Source: an uncultured Lewinella sp. (GTDB lineage Bacteria; Bacteroidota; Bacteroidia; Chitinophagales; Saprospiraceae). Taken from it: DNA of 47,247 bases. A model generated the notes under the pieces. That model made no database searches. It was not told where the DNA came from and saw only the letters and a program-made list of their open reading frames with translations. Below are positions 8,690-16,600 of the stretch, one piece after another. Every line of letters begins with the position of its first letter. Within the stretch, counting starts at the first letter, position 1. Location of the stretch: contig CAJXPD010000046.1 in assembly GCA_913057785.1 (NCBI GenBank), positions 1 through 47,247 of the forward strand, given 5' to 3'. Made by a program: the position numbers and the translations under genes.

Positions 8690-9484
8690 TTAGTTTGCGC
8701 GGATGTCCTTGCCGACGGTCTCTCCTAGAATTTGGAAAGCCAAGCGTGCGCCCATTTTAGTTTCTTCGAGTACAGCCTCTGCCTTGTTGCGAAGGCTGAT
8801 GGCATCTGTATATTCCTCTAATGTCATATTTCCTTCTCTGAAGTACTTTTCAGCGGATTCTGCTGAGACCTTGTGAAAATCTAGGTCTTTCGATCGCACT
8901 TCGATCAGTTTCACTTTTAACTGTAGTTCGTGATATTGGCGGATTACCAGTTCGCGTACCCGCATTTCTCGATCTTGGTGCACCAGTTTTTCTTGTTCCA
9001 ACTGGTTGCTCAGTAAGGCCTTTCTATCCGACTTGGTCATAAAATCACCGAGTGGCAGTCGAAAATGCAAGCCAATGCTGTAGAAAGTGTTTTCTCTGGT
9101 GATGGTCCGAAAGTCAATCTCATTGACAGACTGTAAATCATCAATGAAGCGAATATTTCCAACTTGAGCAGTACCAATGGCTGCTATATAGTTGGTCCAT
9201 TCTCGATCAAGGATTCGAATCTTGTGAGAAATGTTGTCCACATTCAAAGCCTGAACTTTCAATAGTGGCGAGTTTTCTAGCGCATCCGCAATTAGGTTTT
9301 CTAATGGACGGACGGCAAAGACGTCTTGATCAATAACAACCAAGGTTGTCTCATCTGTGGTAGTTTCCTGCATTTCCCCATCTTCAGCCATTGCCGCATC
9401 TTGGCAAAGCCCAAGCAGTGGTAGACTGAAGAGCAATAAGCAAGCTAATAGCTTACCGACTTGGGGTTGGTGTAATAGGCTCAT
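8690..9484 (-). CDS. Half-length TolC-like outer-membrane protein
   Basis: 264 residues from the ATG at 9482-9484, which overlaps the acyltransferase TGA as ATGA; the frame is open further up, but that extension lies inside the neighbour. The N-terminus is a signal peptide (KLLACLLLFSLPLLGLCQ). The mature part has an acidic linker, then alternating amphipathic helix and strand segments of the TolC type: LENLIADALENSPLLKVQ (first helix), a FYSIGLHFRLPLGD strand, then helices with SAEKYFREGNMTLEEY, the familiar 'Y..G..s..d' turn of outer membrane efflux proteins. Full TolC has two such repeats and more than 400 residues; this has about one. Beside a Wzc-like gene and with no Wza gene in view, it may form the export channel or a channel-linked periplasmic part for the exopolysaccharide. 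Confidence 0.72.
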   Translation of the reverse strand: MSLLHQPQVGKLLACLLLFSLPLLGLCQDAAMAEDGEMQETTTDETTLVVIDQDVFAVRPLENLIADALENSPLLKVQALNVDNISHKIRILDREWTNYIAAIGTAQVGNIRFIDDLQSVNEIDFRTITRENTFYSIGLHFRLPLGDFMTKSDRKALLSNQLEQEKLVHQDREMRVRELVIRQYHELQLKVKLIEVRSKDLDFHKVSAESAEKYFREGNMTLEEYTDAISLRNKAEAVLEETKMGARLAFQILGETVGKDIRAN

Positions 9485-10671
9485 GGTTCTACTTTTTTTA
9501 GTATTAATGAATTGCGTCTGGCATTGGACCACCAAGCGGAAAGCTTTTTGGGCCAGTTCTTATCCATACAAGGCTTTTCCAAGAGGAGGTACCCAAATAC
9601 GGAGAAGGCCAGAATGATGGGGGTCATTAATAGAAATTGTAGTAATAGATTTATGCTAAATATATTAGTGAATGCTATGTGCTTAGTAACTCGGATTAAG
9701 CCTTCTACCAAGGGTAAATGAATGAGGTAGATGGTGTAACACATGCCGCCAATGGCTGTGATCCAACGATTCCGAAGAAAGAAAAGACTGATTCGACCGT
9801 GATAGGCTGTAAGGAAGAAGATGACCATGCTAGCGGTAAAAACTAGATTCTTCATCCATTCTTCTGACCAACTAAAAGCCAAGACCAAAAAGCTGGTCAC
9901 TGCCAAACCATCGAAGAACCAGTGACTGGTCCTAGGCCTACGCTTGGACTCTGTCAGGTACAAATCTGCCAGGAAAAAGCCTACCAGGAAATGCTGTAGT
10001 TGGCAAAGGATAGAAAGCTTTGCTGCAGATTGGTACCAGCCCAATTGATGCTGGATTCCAATCAAAATCAGGATCGCTCCCAGCAGTGTCAGTCTTCTCA
10101 GCCATTTTAGGCGTATCGAAAAGAACAAGAAAGTCAAAATGGGAGCTAAGAGATAGAATTGTATCTCAATTTCTAGGGACCATGCCACGGGGTTGATTAT
10201 AGAGTACTCTCCATAAATGGCGTTGTGTAAATAAAACACCGAAGCTCCATAGTGTGCGAATAGCTCACCAAACCCGTAAGTCCCTTGAATCAAGAGGACC
10301 ACGAAAAAAACAGTCATCCAAATGATGTAGGGCGGTTCCAATCGCGTTACTCTACGCCAGAAGTAAGACTTCAATGAAACTTTCTTCCCATCTTGCAGCC
10401 AATATTTGGCAAAGGGTAGAGATAATATAAAGCCACTAATAGCGAAAAATATATAGACGCCAATGGTGCCCCTACTTGCCAAAAAAGCCACTGAATCTTG
10501 CTTGATGGGCTGAGCCCACTGGATCTCTGAAAATCGTTGTACTCTTTCACTGATGTGTTGAATTACCACGGGTAGGATCGCTACAAAGCGGAAACCGTCC
10601 ACTTCGGGGATGAAGCGCCCCGAGCTCGTAATTCTGGACAGTCTTGAAGGTATGTCTTGCAGTTTCCTCAT
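9481..10671 (-). CDS. Membrane acyltransferase family 3 (OafA/YrhL type)
   Basis: About 396 residues with roughly ten hydrophobic helices. The family signature is present near the N-terminus: FIPEVDGFRFVAILPVVIQH, with the His that is required for acyl transfer in this family, followed by GTIGVYIFFAISGFILSLPF and RRVTRLEPPYI. These inner-membrane enzymes O-acetylate or otherwise acylate sugars of surface polysaccharides. I chose the ATG at 10669-10671; the frame could be extended to a TTG at 10695 but the sequence just upstream of the ATG is AT-rich, as expected for a Bacteroidota leader. It is the first gene of the minus-strand exopolysaccharide run and overlaps the next gene by 4 bases. Confidence 0.87.
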   Translation of the reverse strand: MRKLQDIPSRLSRITSSGRFIPEVDGFRFVAILPVVIQHISERVQRFSEIQWAQPIKQDSVAFLASRGTIGVYIFFAISGFILSLPFAKYWLQDGKKVSLKSYFWRRVTRLEPPYIIWMTVFFVVLLIQGTYGFGELFAHYGASVFYLHNAIYGEYSIINPVAWSLEIEIQFYLLAPILTFLFFSIRLKWLRRLTLLGAILILIGIQHQLGWYQSAAKLSILCQLQHFLVGFFLADLYLTESKRRPRTSHWFFDGLAVTSFLVLAFSWSEEWMKNLVFTASMVIFFLTAYHGRISLFFLRNRWITAIGGMCYTIYLIHLPLVEGLIRVTKHIAFTNIFSINLLLQFLLMTPIILAFSVFGYLLLEKPCMDKNWPKKLSAWWSNARRNSLILKKVEP

Positions 10672-10905
10672 GGAATTATAATTACACCTCACCAAAGTAA
10701 GTCTTATAGAAGGCGAGCGAATTCCTTTTTCGATATTCGGTTAGGAAATCGGGTTAGTTGACCATATACTGGGGACGAGATAAATCCGCCTAAAATCCCC
10801 ATTTAACCGCCAGTATGTACCAACTATCCCGAAAAGCGACACATCTAACTAATTTCCTAATACATCGTACAGGCGGATGCTATTTTTGGGGCAAAGCCGA
10901 TAAGG
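10672..10905. promoter_or_regulatory. Divergent control region of the exopolysaccharide locus with nested dyads
   Basis: This 234-bp gap separates the minus-strand acyltransferase from the plus-strand response regulator, so it must hold promoters for both directions. It contains perfect outer arms TTAGGAAAT (10741-10749) and ATTTCCTAA (10852-10860), plus inner arms TAGTTG (10755-10760) with CAACTA (10821-10826) and ATACTGG (10766-10772) with CCAGTAT (10810-10816). The inner two pairs share a centre near 10791. It could be a regulator-binding array or an RNA stem in a leader. Confidence 0.55.
10881..10888 (+). promoter_or_regulatory. Candidate -7 box of the response-regulator gene
   Basis: TATTTTTG matches the Bacteroidota -7 consensus TAnnTTTG and lies 17 bases before the ATG at 10906, predicting a short leader. 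I see no convincing -33 TTG about 20 bases upstream, so this rests on the -7 box alone. Confidence 0.4.
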
Positions 10906-11283
10906 ATGCAACAGAAATTATTATTTATCGACGATAGTGAAATGATGAGAGTCTTCCTTTCCAATTTCTTTGGGCAACACTATGTTGTGGAAGTAGCAGA
11001 AACGGCCGAAAAAGCGTGGAATTGGTTAGATCAGGGTAATTTCCCCTCCCTAATTGTCCTGGACCTCAAAATGCCGGGCATGTCTGGTTATGAGTTCTTA
11101 AATCACCTCAAGTATTCTGTTTTATTTCACGATATCCCGGTCATCATTCTATCCAGTATCGACAATAGCAAGGAACGGATTAAATGCTTGGAATCAGGTG
11201 CCGCTGATTACATCATCAAGCCGTTCAATCCCCAAGAACTAGCCATTAGAATCAAATACCATTTGGGGTTGAGTAAAGTATAA
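10906..11283 (+). CDS. Stand-alone response regulator receiver protein
   Basis: 125 residues, a single CheY-like receiver domain with no output domain. All active-site residues are visible: acidic pair D9/D10 (FIDDSE), phospho-acceptor D53 in VLDLKMPGMSG, the switch Ser S83 (IILSS) and the conserved K105 in YIIKPF. It should be phosphorylated by a histidine kinase that is not in this window. The stop is at 11281-11283 and the next gene, a sugar transferase with a receiver-like front domain, starts 2 bases later, so the two are made together and may act together on initiation of exopolysaccharide synthesis. A TATTTTTG box precedes it. Transcription is away from the main polysaccharide run. Confidence 0.92.
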   Translation: MQQKLLFIDDSEMMRVFLSNFFGQHYVVEVAETAEKAWNWLDQGNFPSLIVLDLKMPGMSGYEFLNHLKYSVLFHDIPVIILSSIDNSKERIKCLESGAADYIIKPFNPQELAIRIKYHLGLSKV

Positions 11284-11285
11284 AC

Positions 11286-12446
11286 ATGAAAAACATCGCC
11301 TGTATCGGCAAGGATCCCTTCTATATCAAGGAAGAGGGATTGGTGGTCAACGCTAGTTTCTCATTTTTTAGACTTGGAAGCGCATTTTATGAGTACATCT
11401 GCAGTTCTAATGGACTGCCAGATCTTATTTTATTTGAACTTTCACACGAGACCCGAGATGACTTCATGCAGTTGAGATATCTGTTATTAAAGGAACCTCA
11501 ATTTACTTCGATTCCGTTCATTGTCATCTCTTCCTATCCCTCCCTACAACTCCTTCAGCTCTCGAAAAAATTCCAAATTAAAGATTACTATATCTTCCCG
11601 GCTATGTTGGGTGGTTTGGAAAAAAGAATTCTACAACTTCTCTCTGATAACCATCCAACTACGGAGGCAGCCCAAAGACCGACTCTAGCTGCTCAAGCCA
11701 TTACTGAAATGAAATTTAAGCTTCCTCTATGGAAACGCATTTTTGATATTACCGGAGCCAGTTTACTGATACTTTTGAGTAGTCCGATTTTGTTCCTCGT
11801 TGGCATTTTGATCAAATTGGAATCTCGAGGACCCGTTTTCTATATTTCTAAAAGAGCAGGACAAGGATTTCGGGTGTTTGACTTCTACAAATTTAGATCA
11901 ATGCGTACGGATGCCGATCTAAAACTAGTGGATCTCAAGGATCAAAACCATTACTTTTCTGCCGCTGCGGTTGATGCAAAAGTAGGACAGGTACCCCAAG
12001 CAGTAGGTACCATCCTAATGATGGATCACGGTCCAGTGGACGAAGATAAATTCATCCAAGAACGGGATGCAACAGACGGACAGACCTTCTTCAAGATCAA
12101 GAATGACCCTCGGATCACGCGTATTGGTAAGATTATCCGTGCGACCAGTATTGACGAAATGCCTCAATTGATCAATGTCCTGAAAGGTGACATGTCTCTG
12201 GTTGGAAACCGTCCATTACCCCTGTACGAAGCAGAAAGGCTCACTTCAGACGAGTGGATTGAGCGATTCTCCGCACCTGCAGGTATCACCGGGCTTTGGC
12301 AAGTCAGCAAAGGAAAGAATTCAGCTGAAACAGAGGAAGAGCGAAAGCAATTAGATATTACTTACGCCAAAAAATATAACTTCTGGCTGGATATGAAGAT
12401 TTTGTTACTCACCTTGCCCGCCGCCTTCCAGCGAGCGGATTCTTAG
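11286..12446 (+). CDS. Initiating sugar transferase with N-terminal pseudo-receiver domain
   Basis: 386 residues in two parts. Residues 1-120 have the alternating pattern of a receiver domain but a broken active site: the phospho-acceptor position is E51 (PDLILFEL), the acidic pair is reduced to D10, and the usual KP is IFP (F104). Residues about 147-386 are a bacterial sugar transferase of the WcaJ/WbaP class: one membrane helix (155-176), then RAGQGFRVFDFYKFRSM, a 60-residue insert, KIKNDPRITRIGKIIRATSIDEMPQLINVLKGDMSLVGNRP motifs (positions about 270-310; key DE at 290-291) and GLWQVSKGKN. It would transfer a sugar phosphate to undecaprenyl phosphate, starting repeat-unit synthesis. Its last 38 bases overlap the end of the convergent GT2 gene. 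Confidence 0.9.
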   Translation: MKNIACIGKDPFYIKEEGLVVNASFSFFRLGSAFYEYICSSNGLPDLILFELSHETRDDFMQLRYLLLKEPQFTSIPFIVISSYPSLQLLQLSKKFQIKDYYIFPAMLGGLEKRILQLLSDNHPTTEAAQRPTLAAQAITEMKFKLPLWKRIFDITGASLLILLSSPILFLVGILIKLESRGPVFYISKRAGQGFRVFDFYKFRSMRTDADLKLVDLKDQNHYFSAAAVDAKVGQVPQAVGTILMMDHGPVDEDKFIQERDATDGQTFFKIKNDPRITRIGKIIRATSIDEMPQLINVLKGDMSLVGNRPLPLYEAERLTSDEWIERFSAPAGITGLWQVSKGKNSAETEEERKQLDITYAKKYNFWLDMKILLLTLPAAFQRADS

Positions 12447-13722
12447 TGAAAGGTTGCTTATCCAAAGTCCGATAATGACTCAATAACATTGACAATTGCG
12501 TATGGTCAAAGCTACAGGCGTGAATATGACTTAATAGGCTAGCCGCCGCCTCTCCTACTGGAACATTGGGATAGTAGTTATCTCTGGTGAAATGCACATA
12601 CTTCATTAGCATAAAGGCATTGAACCATTTGTAGAAACGGGCAACAAAGGCTTTCCTTGAGGCGGTATGCGAACGAATCTCTTCCCATTTCGACACGTAA
12701 TCCAATTGCGAAAGAAATCCTTGCACACTATCTGGTAATTCAGCAACTATACGCTCATACTCGGTAGGCTCTGCTTGAAAAAGTGAGGGAACCCGGTCAA
12801 AGAGCGTTTTCAAATCCAGAAAAGAGGAAAGGTGATAGCTCTCATAGCCTCCCTTGGCAGAGATAATTTCGTTAACCGCTCGGCCTGTTCCAAAAGGAAC
12901 CCGATGTGAGGGTCTTGGAGAGGGTAACACTTTAGTGGATAAACATTCACTGAACTGGCCCAGCGAAATAAACTTATGCAAGAAGTAGAAATCCTCCCCA
13001 GCTTTCCGCTTATTCATCCCCCCTTGTTGTTGATAGGCCATGACGCGTACCGCCATACTAGATCCCACCGTATGATAGGCATGTGGGAAGCCTGCCAATC
13101 TTTGTGCCTGAATATAATAGCGCAAGTGAAGTTCATAAGGAACAATGGCTTCATAGACCGCATCATCATGCTCCACACCATGGAGAGGATGTTCAAAATA
13201 AATACTACACGCTGGAGTCTTGGGATGAGCCTTGAAGTGTTCCTCCAGAGCCAGGAAGTAATTGGATTCACATCGGCTATCTGCATCGAAACAAACAATG
13301 ACTCCCTTCTTATTTCTGATTTTCATCAAACGCCAACAAGCTTCATCCATTCCGATCTTCCGCGCCAGACCAACGCCGGCACTCTTCGAGGGCAGATCCG
13401 GAACATAGAGAATATGAAACTTGAGACGGTGTTTATTGTTCTTTTTTGCCCAGACCAGCGCCTTCAAATAAATCTCCTGATTTCGGTCCCTAACTGCTTG
13501 AGAGGATTGCTCACTATTATTGATTACCACTATTACTTCGACATCACACAATGGCAAAGTGCACCTCGACAAATTCATGAGACTAAGTAAAAGAAAGGGC
13601 TCATCATAAGCAGGGATCACCACTACCATCCCCAAATTAAGGGAAGGTTTTCTGAAGATCAGCGGTGCAAACAAGGTGCGTTGTTGTAGATACTGGTTCA
13701 CTGCGCCAAACTTAGTGAACAA
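12409..13722 (-). CDS. Glycosyltransferase family 2
   Basis: Up to 437 residues. GT-A features: MVVVIPAYDEPFLLLSL (from residue 32), VIVVINNSEQ, then VGLARKIGMDEACW, and the metal motif in VCFDADSRCESNYF. The middle carries PHAYHTVGSSMAVR and KAGEDFYFLHKF, with the ED pair expected of the acceptor base in GT2 enzymes. No strong membrane helix is visible, so the protein is probably cytoplasmic or peripheral. The start is uncertain: the longest frame opens with TTG at 13722, a GTG lies at 13698 and an ATG at 13629, just at the domain start. Its 3' end overlaps that of the sugar transferase in the opposite direction, so antisense interference between the two is possible. Confidence 0.82.
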   Translation of the reverse strand: MFTKFGAVNQYLQQRTLFAPLIFRKPSLNLGMVVVIPAYDEPFLLLSLMNLSRCTLPLCDVEVIVVINNSEQSSQAVRDRNQEIYLKALVWAKKNNKHRLKFHILYVPDLPSKSAGVGLARKIGMDEACWRLMKIRNKKGVIVCFDADSRCESNYFLALEEHFKAHPKTPACSIYFEHPLHGVEHDDAVYEAIVPYELHLRYYIQAQRLAGFPHAYHTVGSSMAVRVMAYQQQGGMNKRKAGEDFYFLHKFISLGQFSECLSTKVLPSPRPSHRVPFGTGRAVNEIISAKGGYESYHLSSFLDLKTLFDRVPSLFQAEPTEYERIVAELPDSVQGFLSQLDYVSKWEEIRSHTASRKAFVARFYKWFNAFMLMKYVHFTRDNYYPNVPVGEAAASLLSHIHACSFDHTQLSMLLSHYRTLDKQPFTKNPLAGRRRAR

Positions 13723-13726
13723 ATTT

Positions 13727-13734
13727 TATATTTG
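13727..13734 (+). promoter_or_regulatory. Candidate -7 box of the GT-C gene
   Basis: TATATTTG is an exact TAnnTTTG match in the 52-bp divergent gap, 40 bases before the ATG at 13775. No clear -33 element accompanies it. It could drive the run of genes from the GT-C protein onward. Confidence 0.4.
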
Positions 13735-13774
13735 CGCTGGAATCCAATGCTGAATTAACTACAAGCGTTTTTAA

Positions 13775-15901
13775 ATGGGGATCATTAGAAAAATTACATT
13801 TCCTGGCTTATTGCTGCTGCTGTGGATACTCTCCATTGCGGTTGTCAATCCAGTGGGTGATTTTCCCTTGAACGACGATTGGGCTTTTGCTGAAGGTGTT
13901 TACAGTATTGTGCAAACCGGCGCCCTCATACCAAGCGATTGGCCGGCCATGACATTGGTTGCACAATTGTACTGGGGAGCCTTATTTTGCAAGGTCTTCG
14001 GTCTATCTTTCACCGTCCTGCGCTGGTGTACCTTGTTAAGTAGTCTCGTCGGCGCAATCAGTTTCTATTTGTTGGGTTGTGAAATTTCCAAACGTCGTTC
14101 GGTAGTGGCCTTCGCCTCCTTGGTCCTGTTTTTCAATCCCCTGTTCTTCTCGCTATCCTTTACATTTATGACGGATGTGCACTTCCTTTCTGCCATCCTT
14201 TTAGCTTTCCTTTTCTTTAGTAGAGATATTAAATCCCCAAATATCGGGTATTGGTTGCTTGGAACCTTCTTCTCGATTGTTGCGACTTTAATCCGGCAGC
14301 CTGGCTTGATGATTCCCTTGACTTTTGCTATAGTCTCCTTAATAGCAAGGCCTTGGAGTACCAGGAAGATAGTTAAAGGAAACATTCCCTTACTGCTGAG
14401 CTTGATCAGTTACCTGATCTATATGCGCTGGTTAAATGCGGGTAATGAGGCGGTCCAGACCGTTCACATCATGGATCACTTGATTCGGGGGATATTACAG
14501 AATGATCTAGCTTATTTCCTCGAAAGGACAGTTTTAATCTTGCTTTACGTTGGGCTTTTTACCTTACCCTTCGTTTTATATACTCTCCCCGCCATTTCCT
14601 GGAGCGGGTTGAAACGGAATAGCTTGAAGGTGTCCCTAGGTCTTGCGATCATCCTCATCCTATACCTGGGAAGTAGCTCCTTTCCGTTCGGGAACGTCTT
14701 TTACAATTTAGGCCTGGGGCCGAAAATTTTGAAAGACACTTACTGGGGGAGCAACATACACCCGGAGCTAGCAAATGAAAGCTGGCAAGCATTGATTTTT
14801 CCCAGCGGCCTCATTACTGCCATTCTGCTGCTTGGCTTGCCGTTGCGGAGGGGCGTGTGGAAACAGCTTTTTGCCAACGGACCTTTGCAGGCGGAGCGTT
14901 TAATTCGGTTCGGCATTTTTTTGGTCCTGCTTATTTACACTGGTTTTTTAATTATCGGTCCTTATTTATTTGATCGATATACCTTGCCCTTAATCGCCTT
15001 CGCGCTCCTGTTTTTCCTTCCTTTCACCAAGCGCTTTCCGCAAAAGGCAGCCAAATGGATGGCTTCAGTTTCGCTCTTAATATACCTACTGTTTAGTCTG
15101 CTTGGCACTCAACACTACCTGTCCTGGAATCGAACGCGTTGGCAAGCCTTAGAAGAATTAATGACTAAGCAAGGAATTGATGCCTCCAGGATCGATGGAG
15201 GGTTTGAATTCAACACCTGGTTAAAAACTGGTCCTTACAATAAAGAAGATCGGTATGGCAAAAGTTGGTGGCGGGTAGCGGAAGATGAATATGTGCTGGG
15301 ATTGGGCCGAATCCCAGATTTTGAGGTGAAGCAAATTTTACCCGTGAAGGCAGTTTGGCCCTTCGATCAAGATAGTATTTTTGTTCTCTGGCATAAGGTG
15401 GAAGGATTGGCTTTATACGAAGATTACCCGATCCGATGTGACGCTGAAAAGATCGCACCAGATCCACACTACTTTAGTTCAAATCTTCCTCAGATCAGAT
15501 TTCATCACGATCTATCCCAATCTAACGAAAAAGCCCATCGTGGACAGTATAGTATGGCCCTAACGGAAGGCAAGGAGTACGGTTTTTCTACTACCTTAAA
15601 AGATATCCGGCCGGGGGATGAGTTGCGCATAAGGGTCTGGCGTTGGGATGAAACCAAAAGTGCTGGCTTAGCAATATCCAATCAAGGAGGTAAGAGTTTC
15701 TATATTTTCGAAAAAGCCAATGTAATCCAGGAAGAAGATGGTTGGCAACAACTAGAAATACTGGTGAAAATTCCTACGGATCCTGGTTTTGATCAAGTAG
15801 GAATTTACGTTTGGAACCCTGTAAAGGTAGACACTTGGTTTGATGATTTGGAAATCGACCGTAAACCAGGTACGGCCAATAAGGAGGTAGAAAATGAATA
15901 A
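13775..15901 (+). CDS. GT-C type membrane glycosyltransferase-like protein with C-terminal beta domain
   Basis: 708 residues. The N-terminal 450 residues contain about 11-12 membrane helices; the first outer loop has PLNDDWAFAEG with D34/D35, the acidic pair that GT-C enzymes (ArnT/PMT-like, GT39/GT83) keep in their first periplasmic loop to bind the polyprenyl-phosphate sugar. From about residue 570 to the end lies a soluble beta-rich domain: HRGQYSMALTEGKEYGF, GDELRIRVWRWDE, GWQQLEILVKIPTD and DTWFDDLEID, a jelly-roll pattern like carbohydrate-binding modules. The enzyme probably transfers a sugar on the outer face of the inner membrane and holds its acceptor with the tail. The family assignment is by topology and the DD motif; the acceptor is unknown. 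It overlaps the next gene by 8 bases. Confidence 0.7.
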   Translation: MGIIRKITFPGLLLLLWILSIAVVNPVGDFPLNDDWAFAEGVYSIVQTGALIPSDWPAMTLVAQLYWGALFCKVFGLSFTVLRWCTLLSSLVGAISFYLLGCEISKRRSVVAFASLVLFFNPLFFSLSFTFMTDVHFLSAILLAFLFFSRDIKSPNIGYWLLGTFFSIVATLIRQPGLMIPLTFAIVSLIARPWSTRKIVKGNIPLLLSLISYLIYMRWLNAGNEAVQTVHIMDHLIRGILQNDLAYFLERTVLILLYVGLFTLPFVLYTLPAISWSGLKRNSLKVSLGLAIILILYLGSSSFPFGNVFYNLGLGPKILKDTYWGSNIHPELANESWQALIFPSGLITAILLLGLPLRRGVWKQLFANGPLQAERLIRFGIFLVLLIYTGFLIIGPYLFDRYTLPLIAFALLFFLPFTKRFPQKAAKWMASVSLLIYLLFSLLGTQHYLSWNRTRWQALEELMTKQGIDASRIDGGFEFNTWLKTGPYNKEDRYGKSWWRVAEDEYVLGLGRIPDFEVKQILPVKAVWPFDQDSIFVLWHKVEGLALYEDYPIRCDAEKIAPDPHYFSSNLPQIRFHHDLSQSNEKAHRGQYSMALTEGKEYGFSTTLKDIRPGDELRIRVWRWDETKSAGLAISNQGGKSFYIFEKANVIQEEDGWQQLEILVKIPTDPGFDQVGIYVWNPVKVDTWFDDLEIDRKPGTANKEVENE

Positions 15902-16556
15902 GCCACCGGAGCATAAAGCCGTTCTGTTGGAAGCTCAATACTTACCTAATGTCCAGTATTTCAGCAAGTTGGTACAAATTCCAAGCTTAGTACTGGAAGC
16001 CCATGAAAATTATCAAAAGGGCAGTTATCGAAATCGCTGCCATATCGCAGGTGCCAATGGTTTAATGCGGCTTTCCATCCCTTTGCGGAAAGGCAAAAAT
16101 GAGCAATTGTCTATCCAAAAAACGGAGATTTCTTATGATGAACCTTGGACCAGTCAACATTGGCATAGCATCCGATCTGCCTACGGCAATGCGCCCTATT
16201 TTCCATACTATCAAGATGAAATAGAAGCTCTCTTTCAAGATCGGCCCAAGTATCTGTTTGATTGGAATAAATCACTCCTCCAACTGATAATCGATCTCCT
16301 TCAACTGCCGGTAGAAATCAGCCTTAGTGAGGATTTTGCCAAGGCTGTTCCTGATGACACCCTGGATCTTCGCGGGCATATTCACCCAAAATCTCACCGC
16401 CAACGAGTTGATCGTAATTTCCAGCCCGTTCCTTATCCCCAGCTTTTTGAAGAAAGACATGGATTCTTACCCAATTTAAGTATCTTGGACCTACTCTTTT
16501 GTGCTGGTCCACAGGCCATTTTGCACTTAGAAGAGTCATATAAACCAGGAGAATAG
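15894..16556 (+). CDS. WbqC-like family protein
   Basis: 220 residues. The sequence follows the WbqC pattern: an initial AQYLPNVQYFSKL (family form 'qpyflPwlgYf'), then YQKGSYRNRCHIAGANG, LSIPLRKGK, EPWTSQHWHSIRSAYGNAPYFPYY (residues about 82-106) and FDWNKSLLQLI. WbqC proteins occur in O-antigen and exopolysaccharide loci and are thought to modify amino sugars or act with acyl or aminoacyl donors; the reaction is not settled. The start at 15894 is preceded by an AGGAGGTAG-like Shine-Dalgarno (unusually good for this genome) and lies inside the end of the GT-C gene, pointing to coupled translation. Confidence 0.85.
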   Translation: MNKPPEHKAVLLEAQYLPNVQYFSKLVQIPSLVLEAHENYQKGSYRNRCHIAGANGLMRLSIPLRKGKNEQLSIQKTEISYDEPWTSQHWHSIRSAYGNAPYFPYYQDEIEALFQDRPKYLFDWNKSLLQLIIDLLQLPVEISLSEDFAKAVPDDTLDLRGHIHPKSHRQRVDRNFQPVPYPQLFEERHGFLPNLSILDLLFCAGPQAILHLEESYKPGE

Positions 16557-16600
16557 TTGAGCGCTACACTTCTTCTATTTTCATAATCAAAGATAAGCTG

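Noticed and set aside
12976..13590. 204-residue plus-strand frame
   Set aside because: Antisense shadow of the GT2 gene, which has clear GT-A motifs in the other strand.
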